A stretch of DNA of 43,258 bases from a virus, in IMG/VR virus record IMGVR_UViG_3300032287_001813, positions 1 through 43,258 of that record; one strand, given 5' to 3'. Positions 25,647 through 31,917 of this stretch are shown piece by piece. Position 1 is the first letter of the stretch. The number at the start of each line of letters is the position of its first letter. The notes below the pieces were generated by a model. It ran no database searches and was not told the DNA's origin. It worked only from the letters and a program-made list of their open reading frames with translations. Both the position numbers and the translations under genes were made by a program.

Positions 25647-25967
25647 CTATGCCTCTATTCTTGTGTATGTGCCTTCGTTGTCTAGTTTAACTATTGTTCC
25701 ATCAACTTGATGAAACGGATATTCCAAGGGGTCGCCCCAACTAGGAACTATGTACCCTTTAACTTTTGATGTTTTAGGGTTGTCGTGTATTGAGTTTTTA
25801 TGTTGTATATGGCAACTAGCATGAATCGCAATTAAATTTGCAGGTTCATCTTTGCCACCTTGCGAGCGCAATTTTCTATGATGAAGTTGTAAGTCGCCTG
25901 GCAACCCACATTTTTCACAATAGCCTTTTGACCTCGCAATAACTTTGTTTGCCACTTCATTGTCCAC
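25647..25967 (-). CDS. HNH endonuclease
   Basis: 106 residues from a GTG ten bases after GGAG, preferred to an ATG 16 codons upstream that would encode an unlikely Leu/Arg-rich head inside the protease gene. The HNH core is visible: CEKCGLPGDLQLHHRKLRSQ, GGKDEPANLIAIHASCHIQH, with paired Cys ligands, the His-His pair and the Asn...His. The C-terminal ~40 residues are extra. Phage HNH enzymes nick or cut DNA in packaging, or act as homing enzymes; which applies here is unclear. Confidence 0.8.
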   Translation of the reverse strand: MDNEVANKVIARSKGYCEKCGLPGDLQLHHRKLRSQGGKDEPANLIAIHASCHIQHKNSIHDNPKTSKVKGYIVPSWGDPLEYPFHQVDGTIVKLDNEGTYTRIEA

Positions 25968-26502
25968 TTTTCTTTTGCTCCATCTTAATAAAAGGCGCAG
26001 AAGTAAACGGATCAATTTTGGCAGCTATCTTTAACGCTTTGTCTAAGCTTGCCCCTGCGTGTAATGCCCCAATAGCAATATCGCTTCCTGACCCCACGCC
26101 ATAGATACCTGAATCATCTAAGGTAACCGCTAAGTCATCTGCAATTTCAAATACTTCCCCACATACAGCTACTAAAAACATAAACTTAGTTTCATATTCA
26201 TCTTCAAGCGTTGGTTGCCATTTGTATTCTTGGTCTTTAAAACATTTTTTGAGTGCCGGCACAAATTTAGCTATCATGAAATGGTATAAATCTAATTTGT
26301 CGTCTGCGGTTGGTCTAGGTGGCACAAATATATGTTGAGCTATATCGCAAGCAGCTACTTCACCGCTACCTGCAATTAAATATGGGCCACGCTGAGTAAT
26401 TTTTGCCATTTTTGCATGACGATATTTTCGTGTAGATGTAACTTGATTATCAGCTGCAATAACTACACGATCAGTTTTTTGTAATGCAATTATTGTGGTC
26501 AT
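25957..26502 (-). CDS. HslV/proteasome-like Ntn-hydrolase (putative peptidase)
   Basis: 181 residues. After removal of Met1 the protein begins TTIIALQKTDRVVIAADNQV. Thr1, Asp17 and Lys33 fall exactly where HslV/proteasome beta-subunits place their catalytic residues, and IYGVGSGSDIAIGALHAG gives the GSG segment that completes the site. DKALKIAAKIDPFTSAPF matches the C-terminal helix-strand of HslV. Length equals bacterial HslV (~175). No HslU/ClpX-type ATPase is encoded here, so it would act alone or with host unfoldases. It is coupled to a tiny basic protein upstream (TAATG). Confidence 0.75.
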   Translation of the reverse strand: MTTIIALQKTDRVVIAADNQVTSTRKYRHAKMAKITQRGPYLIAGSGEVAACDIAQHIFVPPRPTADDKLDLYHFMIAKFVPALKKCFKDQEYKWQPTLEDEYETKFMFLVAVCGEVFEIADDLAVTLDDSGIYGVGSGSDIAIGALHAGASLDKALKIAAKIDPFTSAPFIKMEQKKSGQ

Positions 26503-26669
26503 TACTCCCCAACAGTTTGCTTACGCTTTTCTGCTCGCAACGCTAGTTTGGCAGGGGAATATCCACCTATTGTGCGACCAGTTTTCTTCTGTGTTTTTTT
26601 ATGTTTTTTCCACGCCTTACCATTTTGGCGTTCTGAGTTGCGTTCTCCACGACTTTTATTTTTTGCCAT
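26502..26669 (-). CDS. Small highly basic protein
   Basis: 55 residues with about one third Lys/Arg (MAKNKSRGERNSERQNGKAW, KKHKKTQKKTGRTIGG), ending in a helical EKRKQTVGE. Probably nucleic-acid binding, but no family is recognised. AAGG precedes the ATG; the stop overlaps the ATG of the HslV-like gene, so the two are co-translated. It is the first gene after a two-hairpin spacer. Confidence 0.6.
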   Translation of the reverse strand: MAKNKSRGERNSERQNGKAWKKHKKTQKKTGRTIGGYSPAKLALRAEKRKQTVGE

Positions 26670-26701
26670 TGGCGTACCTTACACCGTAAGTAATATAAGT
26701 G

Positions 26702-26766
26702 AAGCTCAACACTTGGGAGGCAATCTCAAGTGTCGAGCTTCGATTTCCTTGGTGAACGGCACCAAG
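26702..26766 (-). promoter_or_regulatory. Double hairpin in the intergenic spacer
   Basis: Reading on minus, the first hairpin is CUUGGUG-CCGUU-CACCAAG (7 pairs). The second is a 14-pair stem (aagctcaacacttg / caagtgtcgagctt on plus, one G-U pair in RNA) with an 11-base loop. Neither is followed by a U run. Position after the methyltransferase/zinc gene pair and before the basic-protein gene suggests an RNA-processing or attenuation site separating two operon segments. Confidence 0.55.
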
Positions 26767-26770
26767 AAAG

Positions 26771-26875
26771 CTATTTTTTGCTTTTGCAATTACACTCAAT
26801 TAACTCTAAACAATCCGTACAAATGGCATGTGGGCCATCGTCATTTCCGCAATTTACGCAGGGTTTATTGTCCAA
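26771..26875 (-). CDS. Zinc-ribbon microprotein after the C5 methyltransferase
   Basis: 34 residues from TTG overlapping the end of the methyltransferase frame: DNKPCVNCGNDDGPHAICTD and CLELIECNCKSKK. The spacing CxxC, CxxC, CxC is that of a small treble-clef or ribbon. It resembles the other zinc microproteins in this genome. Weak start context; it could be a chance frame, but the ordered cysteines make that less likely. Confidence 0.5.
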   Translation of the reverse strand: MDNKPCVNCGNDDGPHAICTDCLELIECNCKSKK

Positions 26876-28073
26876 TTTGTTCCACCATGTTCCTTATTAT
26901 CCACTCAACCACCGGTACAGCTACAGCGTTGCCCATTTGCTTATATCTATGCGTGTCGGCTTGCCCAGCTGTCCAACCCTCAGGAAATCCTTGTAAACGC
27001 TCGCATTCGGTAGGGGTCAAACGCCTAACTGATGATTTTTCAGCTATAAAAATTTGAGCGTGGTGAGATTGGGGAGAAGGTCTGAGTGCGCCTAAAGCTA
27101 AAGCTGTATCGGTAGGGGTTGCGCTAAAAGTATTAGCTTTAGCATCTTCCCTTACCGAATAAGCCACCATAGGGGTATTGTTTCCGCCTGTTCCCATCAT
27201 GCTAGTTAAAGTGTTGGATGTATTGCCTTGTATTCTAACGCCATCTGAGCGATGTGGGTCGAAAACAATTACATGACTTGATTTGCTTGCATTTGCCCTT
27301 AAAGCGTTTTTTATTTTTGCTTCTGCCCAATTTTCTTCAAATGCAGATTTTGGTTCAAAAATTATAGCTTTATTTTCAACCAAATCATCGGCAGATATGC
27401 CTTTGTAATCTCTCGCAGCTAAAGTTCCTGCGATTGACCTTTCATCACCGTTTGTAATGCCTCTAGCAAAGGTGGAGGTAGAACCTTTCCTCGGCGAATT
27501 GCTCTTCTGTGAATACCCTCTGCGGCCTTCGGCGATAGCGAGTATTTCCGCAGGTGTTCGCCCTGAATCTCCAAGACATCCGACAATGAAGATTCTACGG
27601 CGTCTTTGGGGTACTCCGAAGTACTGAGCGTCAAGAATCCTGTATGCGATCCCATACCCGCGCTCAACCAACGCCCCAATGACGGTTCCCAAATCTTGTC
27701 CTCCGTTTGATGACAATAAGCCAGGGACATTTTCGAGGATGAACCACTTGGCTTTTGTTTCATCGAGGAGGCGACATATTTCCCAAAATAATCCTGAGCG
27801 TTTTCCAGCAAGACCTGTACGCTTTCCTGCAACTGATAAGTCTTGGCAGGGGAATCCACCGACAATAACTCCATCTGAATTAAATCCGAGCTTGAAGAGT
27901 TGTTCACCTGTTACCTCACATATATCTGTTAAATGGGTTGTGTTAGGGAATTGTCTTTCCAATACGCCTCTTGCGTGTTTATCAATTTCAACTGAGGCAG
28001 TTACATCAATGCCATTTCGCGTAAGGGCAAGGTCAAAACCCCCTACCCCCGCGAACAAACTTACTGCCTTCAC
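26865..28073 (-). CDS. DNA cytosine-5 methyltransferase
   Basis: 402 residues from GTG behind GGAGG. Motif I SLFAGVGGFDLALTRNG, motif IV GGFPCQDLSVAG with catalytic Cys76, motif VI ENVPG (from residue 114), motif VIII QRRRRIFIVG, motif IX RRLTPTECERLQGFP and motif X YKQMGNAVAVPVVEWI are all intact. The region before motif IX is the target-recognition domain. No paired restriction gene is obvious, so an anti-restriction role is likely. A second long frame runs inside it (27419-27907). Confidence 0.95.
   Translation of the reverse strand: MKAVSLFAGVGGFDLALTRNGIDVTASVEIDKHARGVLERQFPNTTHLTDICEVTGEQLFKLGFNSDGVIVGGFPCQDLSVAGKRTGLAGKRSGLFWEICRLLDETKAKWFILENVPGLLSSNGGQDLGTVIGALVERGYGIAYRILDAQYFGVPQRRRRIFIVGCLGDSGRTPAEILAIAEGRRGYSQKSNSPRKGSTSTFARGITNGDERSIAGTLAARDYKGISADDLVENKAIIFEPKSAFEENWAEAKIKNALRANASKSSHVIVFDPHRSDGVRIQGNTSNTLTSMMGTGGNNTPMVAYSVREDAKANTFSATPTDTALALGALRPSPQSHHAQIFIAEKSSVRRLTPTECERLQGFPEGWTAGQADTHRYKQMGNAVAVPVVEWIIRNMVEQIGQ
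27419..27907 (-). CDS. Overlapping ORF nested in the methyltransferase gene
   Basis: 162 codons on the same strand but in another frame, starting GTG (or ATG at codon 12). Segments LTLSTSEYPKDAVESSLSDV and YSLSPKAAEGIHRRAIRRGK, then VLPPPLLEALQTV, look like a short phage protein I recall as a stand-alone family beside or instead of such methyltransferases, usually with YLSxxAxxGILRRAxxRGKxLP. This recollection is not checked. It could alternatively be an open shadow of the conserved VPQRRRRIF region. Confidence 0.4.
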   Translation of the reverse strand: MNNSSSSDLIQMELLSVDSPAKTYQLQESVQVLLENAQDYFGKYVASSMKQKPSGSSSKMSLAYCHQTEDKIWEPSLGRWLSAGMGSHTGFLTLSTSEYPKDAVESSLSDVLEIQGEHLRKYSLSPKAAEGIHRRAIRRGKVLPPPLLEALQTVMKGQSQEL

Positions 28074-28084
28074 TTTTGCCTCCG

Positions 28085-28417
28085 TTAGTAATAATTACGA
28101 ACTACATGAAATTTTAAAGCTGAGCAAGGATTTCCGTAGCGAGCTTGAATATATTTGAGTCCTCTTGCTACTTGATTTTCAACGCTCGTAGCTGGCGACA
28201 TACCAAGTATTTGTGGTATTCCCCCTGCATAAACTTTAATTTTCTTTCCATTTTTAGTTATCGTAACAGGTTGTTTGTTTTGCGCTTGAGGCCGCCAATT
28301 TGATTCTTTAGTCCAAAGCGTTTCCAAACATGCCCATTGTTTTGCATTCCAGCTGTAAAGTGCTAATTGCCTTTGAGCGTGTTGTTTTGCCGCATCAGGT
28401 GTGCGAGCAATTAACAA
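28085..28417 (-). CDS. Lysozyme-like (Rpf/transglycosylase-type) protein, start unresolved
   Basis: The 110 residues shown start at a TTG. The fold pattern is WACLETLWTKESNWRPQAQN with the catalytic Glu in TKES, AGGIPQILGMSP, NQVARGLKYIQARYGNPCSA and a terminal HVVRNYY, as in actinobacterial secreted transglycosylase-like domains. The same frame stays open upstream and encodes a clear signal peptide but no ATG, GTG or TTG (see 28418-28516). Likely cleaves peptidoglycan, during entry, release or superinfection exclusion. Confidence 0.7.
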   Translation of the reverse strand: MLIARTPDAAKQHAQRQLALYSWNAKQWACLETLWTKESNWRPQAQNKQPVTITKNGKKIKVYAGGIPQILGMSPATSVENQVARGLKYIQARYGNPCSALKFHVVRNYY

Positions 28418-28516
28418 CGGTTTTTGTTTTTTAGGCGATTGCGCTATCGCTGGATTTGCTATACCGATTCCTACCGCGAGGGCGGCTACTAAAAGAAATC
28501 GGATTGATAACCTCGT
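28418..28516 (-). other. Signal-peptide-coding extension without a standard start codon
   Basis: In frame with the lysozyme-like domain this stretch reads FLLVAALAVGIGIANPAIA then QSPKKQKP, an ideal secretion signal with an AIA cleavage site. The frame is open back to a TGA at about 28580, yet contains no ATG, GTG or TTG. GGGGAGAG lies just upstream. Options are a non-standard start (ACG or ATC), a frameshift from the preceding gene, or a sequence error. Confidence 0.55.
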
Positions 28517-28518
28517 AT

Positions 28519-28707
28519 TTAACCAATCTCTCCCCTGTTCGCAGTTCTCATCGGTTTGCCTTTCCGTTGTTGGTTGATGTCATTTCTGACACTCCCTTCA
28601 TTGGTTTTGGGTGTATCTATTTTACCGTATGCCCAACAAGGGCATGTCAAATCAACTATTTGCAACCATTTTCCACAACCTTTACAGCGTGTAATGTTTT
28701 CATTCAT
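28519..28707 (-). CDS. Small zinc-ribbon protein
   Basis: 62 residues from an ATG overlapping the kinase stop by 8 bases (ATGAATGA). The first half is a ribbon (RCKGCGKWLQIVDLTCPCW), the second a polar, basic tail (INQQRKGKPMRTANRGEIG). Function unknown. Its 3' end overlaps the open frame leading into the secreted lysozyme-like protein. Confidence 0.55.
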   Translation of the reverse strand: MNENITRCKGCGKWLQIVDLTCPCWAYGKIDTPKTNEGSVRNDINQQRKGKPMRTANRGEIG

Positions 28708-29233
28708 TAAAACCTTCAATCAATGCAACTACAGCTTGTTCTAATTGTTCTAATGAACCGTTATTAGTAATTACATTATCAAATGCGTATCCATCCATTT
28801 GTGTTTCAGATATATGTTCGTTTACCGCATTGATACCTTCTCGATTTACTCGCCATACTTTACCAGCTAAATTATGTATTTCGCGAGCTTCATTTGGAAA
28901 ACGGACATCTGTGATAACAACTTTATCCATAGGTTCAAGCTTGCTTATTAAAACATCAACCCAAATATCATCGCCAAACACATTCCTGCCTACTTCTGTA
29001 CCTAATACTTGTAGCAACCGGCGAATTTCTGTGTCTTGTTTAGCTATATCCCAACCATATTCATCAACTACGGTTTTTAAATGCAAGCCATTATGGGTAA
29101 TAGGGTCAAGCGTATAAAGAATGTCGCGAATAGCGTCAGCAAAAGCCATGCGTTTATAGCCAAAGTTTTCTACCAAAATCTGAGCCACAGAATCTTTACC
29201 TGCGCTTGCATAACCTGATAATCCAATAATCAT
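28700..29233 (-). CDS. Deoxynucleoside monophosphate kinase
   Basis: 177 residues from an ATG overlapping the preceding stop (ATGA). P-loop GYASAGKDSVA (residues 7-17), FADAIRDILYTLDP, LLQVLGTEVGRNVFGDDIWV and VVITDVRFPNEAREI are signatures of phage dNMP kinases (T4 gp1/T5-like superfamily). It phosphorylates dNMPs from degraded host DNA toward dNTPs. Together with nearby small zinc proteins it forms the nucleotide-metabolism part of the early region. Confidence 0.85.
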   Translation of the reverse strand: MIIGLSGYASAGKDSVAQILVENFGYKRMAFADAIRDILYTLDPITHNGLHLKTVVDEYGWDIAKQDTEIRRLLQVLGTEVGRNVFGDDIWVDVLISKLEPMDKVVITDVRFPNEAREIHNLAGKVWRVNREGINAVNEHISETQMDGYAFDNVITNNGSLEQLEQAVVALIEGFNE

Positions 29234-29400
29234 TTGCTTTTGCCCCACCCTGTTCCGTTGAATATAGCTGGCGTGGCATGAATAATTTTGTTCATTTCTT
29301 TACCGCATAAAGGGCAATTGGGAACAATGTTGTCATAAAATCCCTGTTGAATTTCAACAAAAGATTTATCTATGGCGCACCTAAACTCGTATGTTGGCAT
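29230..29400 (-). CDS. FmdB-family zinc-ribbon protein
   Basis: 56 residues. MPTYEFRCAIDKSFVEIQQG, then CPLCGKEMNKIIHATPAIFN and TGWGKSK match FmdB/CxxC_CxxC regulators common in Actinobacteria, although the first cysteine pair is reduced to a single Cys8. The ATG overlaps the upstream stop (TAATG). The family is thought to be regulatory; a phage copy may alter host expression or simply bind zinc. Confidence 0.75.
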   Translation of the reverse strand: MPTYEFRCAIDKSFVEIQQGFYDNIVPNCPLCGKEMNKIIHATPAIFNGTGWGKSK

Positions 29401-29717
29401 TAAAAAAGCTCTCCTTGCGTAGCTAATGGCACAGACCAAACGATGCAATCATTACCATTTTGATTTTTCCTGGTTAAACCTGTGTCAATTATGTATTTAT
29501 CTTTTTGTAAAGATATGCGAGTAGGTCTAACGGTATTTCCACTCATGGCTAAAGCTGATTCAATTTCTTGGTCAGTTGCCCCATATCCGCCACAAAAAAC
29601 AAAATAATCATAAATCTTGCGCCTTAATGAACCAGTTTTAGGAAACACTTTTTCAGCCACAGCCACAGAAGTTGGGCGAGCGTTATGTGCCACAATAACT
29701 ACATTACGGTCAATCAT
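29400..29717 (-). CDS. Winged-helix-like protein
   Basis: 105 residues. The core GSLRRKIYDYFVFCGGYGAT, DQEIESALAMSGNTVRPTRI, SLQKDKYIIDTGLTRKNQNG and NDCIVWSV form a winged helix: helix-turn-helix around ALAMSGNTVRPTR with a following wing. Similar small HTH proteins occur in replication regions of many phages. It starts inside the previous gene (8-base overlap). DNA binding is inferred; target unknown. Confidence 0.65.
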   Translation of the reverse strand: MIDRNVVIVAHNARPTSVAVAEKVFPKTGSLRRKIYDYFVFCGGYGATDQEIESALAMSGNTVRPTRISLQKDKYIIDTGLTRKNQNGNDCIVWSVPLATQGELF

Positions 29718-29976
29718 TAGCTGTTAATGCTTCTTTGAGTCGGACTAAAGCTTCATGAATTTGCAAATTCATAACTTGCATAAATTCCAAAGCTGGTACC
29801 TTGTAAATAACATCTTTATCATTTTCCACAAAAGTCAAAGTTGGCTCTAAGTCTTGACTGAAAATAACTACCGCCTGAACTGTCGAACCTGTTATCTCAT
29901 TTTTAAGATCAATTGTCCTTTGCACAGGAATTCCTGCTTTTACAGCTTTACGCTTTTGAGTTCGATTTAGTTTCAT
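29710..29976 (-). CDS. Hypothetical early protein
   Basis: 88 residues. A basic N-terminus (MKLNRTQKRKAVKAGIPVQ) precedes a beta-rich middle (STVQAVVIFSQDLEPTLTFV) and a C-terminal helix (IHEALVRLKEALTAND). GGGAGG precedes the ATG, which lies inside the upstream gene. No family recognised; the basic head suggests nucleic-acid contact. Confidence 0.6.
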   Translation of the reverse strand: MKLNRTQKRKAVKAGIPVQRTIDLKNEITGSTVQAVVIFSQDLEPTLTFVENDKDVIYKVPALEFMQVMNLQIHEALVRLKEALTAND

Positions 29977-30379
29977 TTACTGCCTCCCATTCGGTTTCTT
30001 TTTCGGTGTAGGTAGATATATCTTCGCACTCAGGACACATATAAAAGCCTTTTCCGTTCATATTAGCTAAAGTGTGTCGTTCTTTGAACTTCTGAAACTG
30101 CTCACATTGGTCATTTTCGCAAGCCGTTTCAACCCAAACCAAACGCGAATATTTTTCTCTTTCTTGGTCGTATGCAACTAAAAAGTCTTTTATTTGTGCA
30201 TGAACCGAATCGGTGCTTTGTAAATTTAGCTTAATATCGCTAGTTGTGTATGTTTCAGGTTCTTGGTCATTATCTACAGGTTCTTCAATTTGTAAAGATA
30301 AAAAACCAATTAAATTATTAATTTCCGCAGCTGAAAGAACGCGGTCGGTAGTAAATGACCCCACTATTTCATAATTCAT
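29948..30379 (-). CDS. Zinc-binding early protein of unknown function
   Basis: 143 residues from an ATG after AGGAGG (upstream in-frame starts fall inside a neighbouring small gene). N-terminus MNYEIVGSFTTDRVLSAAEI, then LIGFLSLQIEEPVDND and VHAQIKDFLVAYDQERE. The C-terminal half has CENDQCEQFQKFKERH and YMCPECEDIS, a likely four-Cys zinc site. No family recognised. Confidence 0.65.
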   Translation of the reverse strand: MNYEIVGSFTTDRVLSAAEINNLIGFLSLQIEEPVDNDQEPETYTTSDIKLNLQSTDSVHAQIKDFLVAYDQEREKYSRLVWVETACENDQCEQFQKFKERHTLANMNGKGFYMCPECEDISTYTEKETEWEAVNETKSNSKA

Positions 30380-30476
30380 TTTTTGCCTCCTTTTGACATT
30401 GGCATAACTCAATGTCGTATTCTTCTTTATCGCCATAATAAATATAACCTTTATCAAAACATATTGAGCAACTCAT
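30369..30476 (-). CDS. Zinc microprotein (35 residues)
   Basis: MSCSICFDKGYIYYGDKEEY, then DIELCQCQKEAKNEL. Cys3, Cys6, Cys25 and Cys27 form a plausible zinc knuckle. The start overlaps the preceding stop (ATGA) and its last codons contain the AGGAGG that serves the next gene, a coupled arrangement typical of real phage microgenes. Confidence 0.55.
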   Translation of the reverse strand: MSCSICFDKGYIYYGDKEEYDIELCQCQKEAKNEL

Positions 30477-30622
30477 ATTGGCATTTCCTTAGCTATTCTT
30501 ATGTCTAAATCTAATGCACACCAATCGCACTCAAAAATAGCGTCATTACCTACGCGGTGAATATTCAGGCGGTTGAGCCAACCGCCCTTATTCTCACAAA
30601 ACATACAGGCTATTTCAGACAT
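30473..30622 (-). CDS. Zinc microprotein (49 residues)
   Basis: MSEIACMFCENKGGWLNRLN, IHRVGNDAIFECDWCALDLD, then IRIAKEMPI. Two CxxC pairs (Cys6/Cys9 and Cys32/Cys35) frame a short sheet, a zinc ribbon. It starts at a TAATG overlap with the previous gene and ends at an ATGA overlap with the next. Function unknown. Confidence 0.6.
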   Translation of the reverse strand: MSEIACMFCENKGGWLNRLNIHRVGNDAIFECDWCALDLDIRIAKEMPI

Positions 30623-31206
30623 TATTTAACCTCTTGGACAACCGCATTACCCCAAAATTTATTAAGTACTTCAGGTTTTTTGTAAATAGCTATTTTGCCT
30701 TTAGAAGTCAAAACAACAGGTACATGTTCACCATTACGCTTAATATCAATTCCTGCAAGATAAACAGTTTCACCACTAATAATTGCTTTTTTGCCTAAAG
30801 TTTCGTCAGGCAATTTGTGGAAAAATTCCAAAGCACGAAAGTTTTTGGCATATTGAGAAGCTAAATTTACGCCATTATCGCCAATGACCATTTTGTCAGC
30901 CTTGAGGGTAATTTGAAAACCTGCACCATATTTAACAATATTTTTTTCTAATGTTAAATTGTTTTGGGCAAAAACCTGTTTGGCGAAATTACCAATAGAA
31001 TTTTGAAACACAGAACTTAATTCCTTGCTAATGTCGTCATTTGAAAACGCTTCCATTTTGAATTGAAAACCGTCGCCATACTTGGAACTGGTTTTACCTC
31101 GTACTAAATTATTCTTTTTAAATAATTCAATACAAAATGCCTCAAGCTCTTTGCTGACCTTGCGACATAACTCGATGCTTACTTGAGTATCTATTTCTTG
31201 TGTCAT
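30622..31206 (-). CDS. Early protein with internal duplication
   Basis: 194 residues from an ATG behind GGAGG. Two copies of a ~50-residue unit are visible: LFKKNNLVRGKTSSKYGDGF and VFAQNNLTLEKNIVKYGAGF, each followed by a short strand (FQFKMEA / FQITLKA). The C-terminus is beta-rich (KKAIISGETVYLAGIDIKRN, VPVVLTSKGKIAIYKK). No family recognised with confidence. It is the first gene after a promoter-hairpin leader, so probably strongly expressed early. Confidence 0.65.
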   Translation of the reverse strand: MTQEIDTQVSIELCRKVSKELEAFCIELFKKNNLVRGKTSSKYGDGFQFKMEAFSNDDISKELSSVFQNSIGNFAKQVFAQNNLTLEKNIVKYGAGFQITLKADKMVIGDNGVNLASQYAKNFRALEFFHKLPDETLGKKAIISGETVYLAGIDIKRNGEHVPVVLTSKGKIAIYKKPEVLNKFWGNAVVQEVK

Positions 31207-31225
31207 TATTGCCTCCATATTTAAA

Positions 31226-31281
31226 GAACCTCCCGTTAGGTTCAATGAGATAAATGTATAGAAAACCGTAAGGTGTTGCAA
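31226..31281 (-). promoter_or_regulatory. Early leader A: promoter-like boxes plus 5' hairpin
   Basis: On minus: TTGCAA (31276-31281), a 17-base spacer, TACATT (31253-31258), then TATCTC and a 6-pair hairpin GAACCT-AACGGG-AGGTTC (31226-31243), then GGAGG and ATG. The same order of elements occurs before three other early genes. With that -10, transcripts would begin close to the hairpin. Confidence 0.5.
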
Positions 31282-31287
31282 TACCCC

Positions 31288-31683
31288 CTACGGCGTGTCG
31301 TCAAATAACCCTATTGAGCGTATGCCTATGTCCACACCAGCTATTTCGCCGTAGCTTTTAGAGGTGGTTATTTTGATTACCTGAGCGTCATCTGTCCAAA
31401 TTACGCCTGTACCGGCATCCATGACCCCCCTAACAAGCTTATCTAGGTCAGGTGGCACAATAGGAAAAGTGCGTTTTACGGTTTTGCCCCTAATTAGCCT
31501 AAAATGGGCTTCTAAGGCTATTGGTTCTTCAAAGGGTATCTTTATATGTTTTTTTGCTTCTTGAGCTATTAAAGCCCTCCAAAGGGCTAATTCCGCAGCT
31601 CTTGAGTGGATCATTACGCCAGGGCGTATAAACTTCATAGAACCTTGTGGAATAGGCTTGCCATCCACAGAAAAATAAATCAC
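31288..31683 (-). CDS. rusA: RusA-type Holliday junction resolvase
   Basis: 131 residues. GKPIPQGSMKF opens the fold, and PPDLDKLVRGVMDAGTG with VIWTDDAQVI carries the catalytic acidic residues (Asp79, Asp81, Asp98, Asp99 region), followed by the basic strand KITTSKSYG. RusA dimers resolve branched DNA before packaging. It starts inside the preceding small gene (4-base overlap). Only the N-terminal ~120 residues are needed for the usual fold. Confidence 0.9.
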   Translation of the reverse strand: MIYFSVDGKPIPQGSMKFIRPGVMIHSRAAELALWRALIAQEAKKHIKIPFEEPIALEAHFRLIRGKTVKRTFPIVPPDLDKLVRGVMDAGTGVIWTDDAQVIKITTSKSYGEIAGVDIGIRSIGLFDDTP

Positions 31684-31874
31684 AACTCTATTGTTATGGT
31701 TTCATCAAAATTTGCAAAATGGGTTTTAAAATTACCGTTCAAGTCGCGCAATTTTAATTGATAGCCAAAAGAATCTTTGTCAATGTTAATGACATCATAA
31801 ATTCTACGACCAATTAAAACCGTATTACCCACTTCTAAATTATCTATTCGGATAACTTTAAGCGTTAGGCTCAT
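31680..31874 (-). CDS. Small beta-rich early protein
   Basis: 64 residues from an ATG after AAGGAG: MSLTLKVIRIDNLEVGNTVL, IGRRIYDVINIDKDSFGYQL and KTHFANFDETITIEL. It reads as a small beta barrel (SH3- or KOW-like spacing), but no family is certain. Couples to RusA by overlap. It is the first gene of leader C. Confidence 0.6.
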   Translation of the reverse strand: MSLTLKVIRIDNLEVGNTVLIGRRIYDVINIDKDSFGYQLKLRDLNGNFKTHFANFDETITIEL

Positions 31875-31880
31875 TGAACT

Positions 31881-31902
31881 CCTTTCGTAAGGGATAAGTA
31901 TG
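31881..31902 (-). promoter_or_regulatory. Early leader C: CATACTTATCCC motif
   Basis: Minus strand shows CATACTTATCCCTTACG just before AAAGGAG and the ATG. The TTATCCC core is shared with leaders B and D; the hairpin is short here (CCTT-ACGA-AAGG) and the -35 is weak. It could be an internal early promoter. Confidence 0.35.
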
Positions 31903-31917
31903 ACATACATTACTTAC

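Noticed and set aside
26495-27057. Overlapping plus-strand ORFs (169, 88, 64 and 61 codons) opposite the methyltransferase 3' end
   Set aside because: Biased composition, no ribosome sites, and antisense to well-supported genes; open only because of AT-rich codon use on the other strand.
27679-28158. 159-codon plus-strand ORF opposite the C5 methyltransferase start
   Set aside because: Antisense to motifs I-VI of the methyltransferase; Ser/Pro-rich shadow composition.
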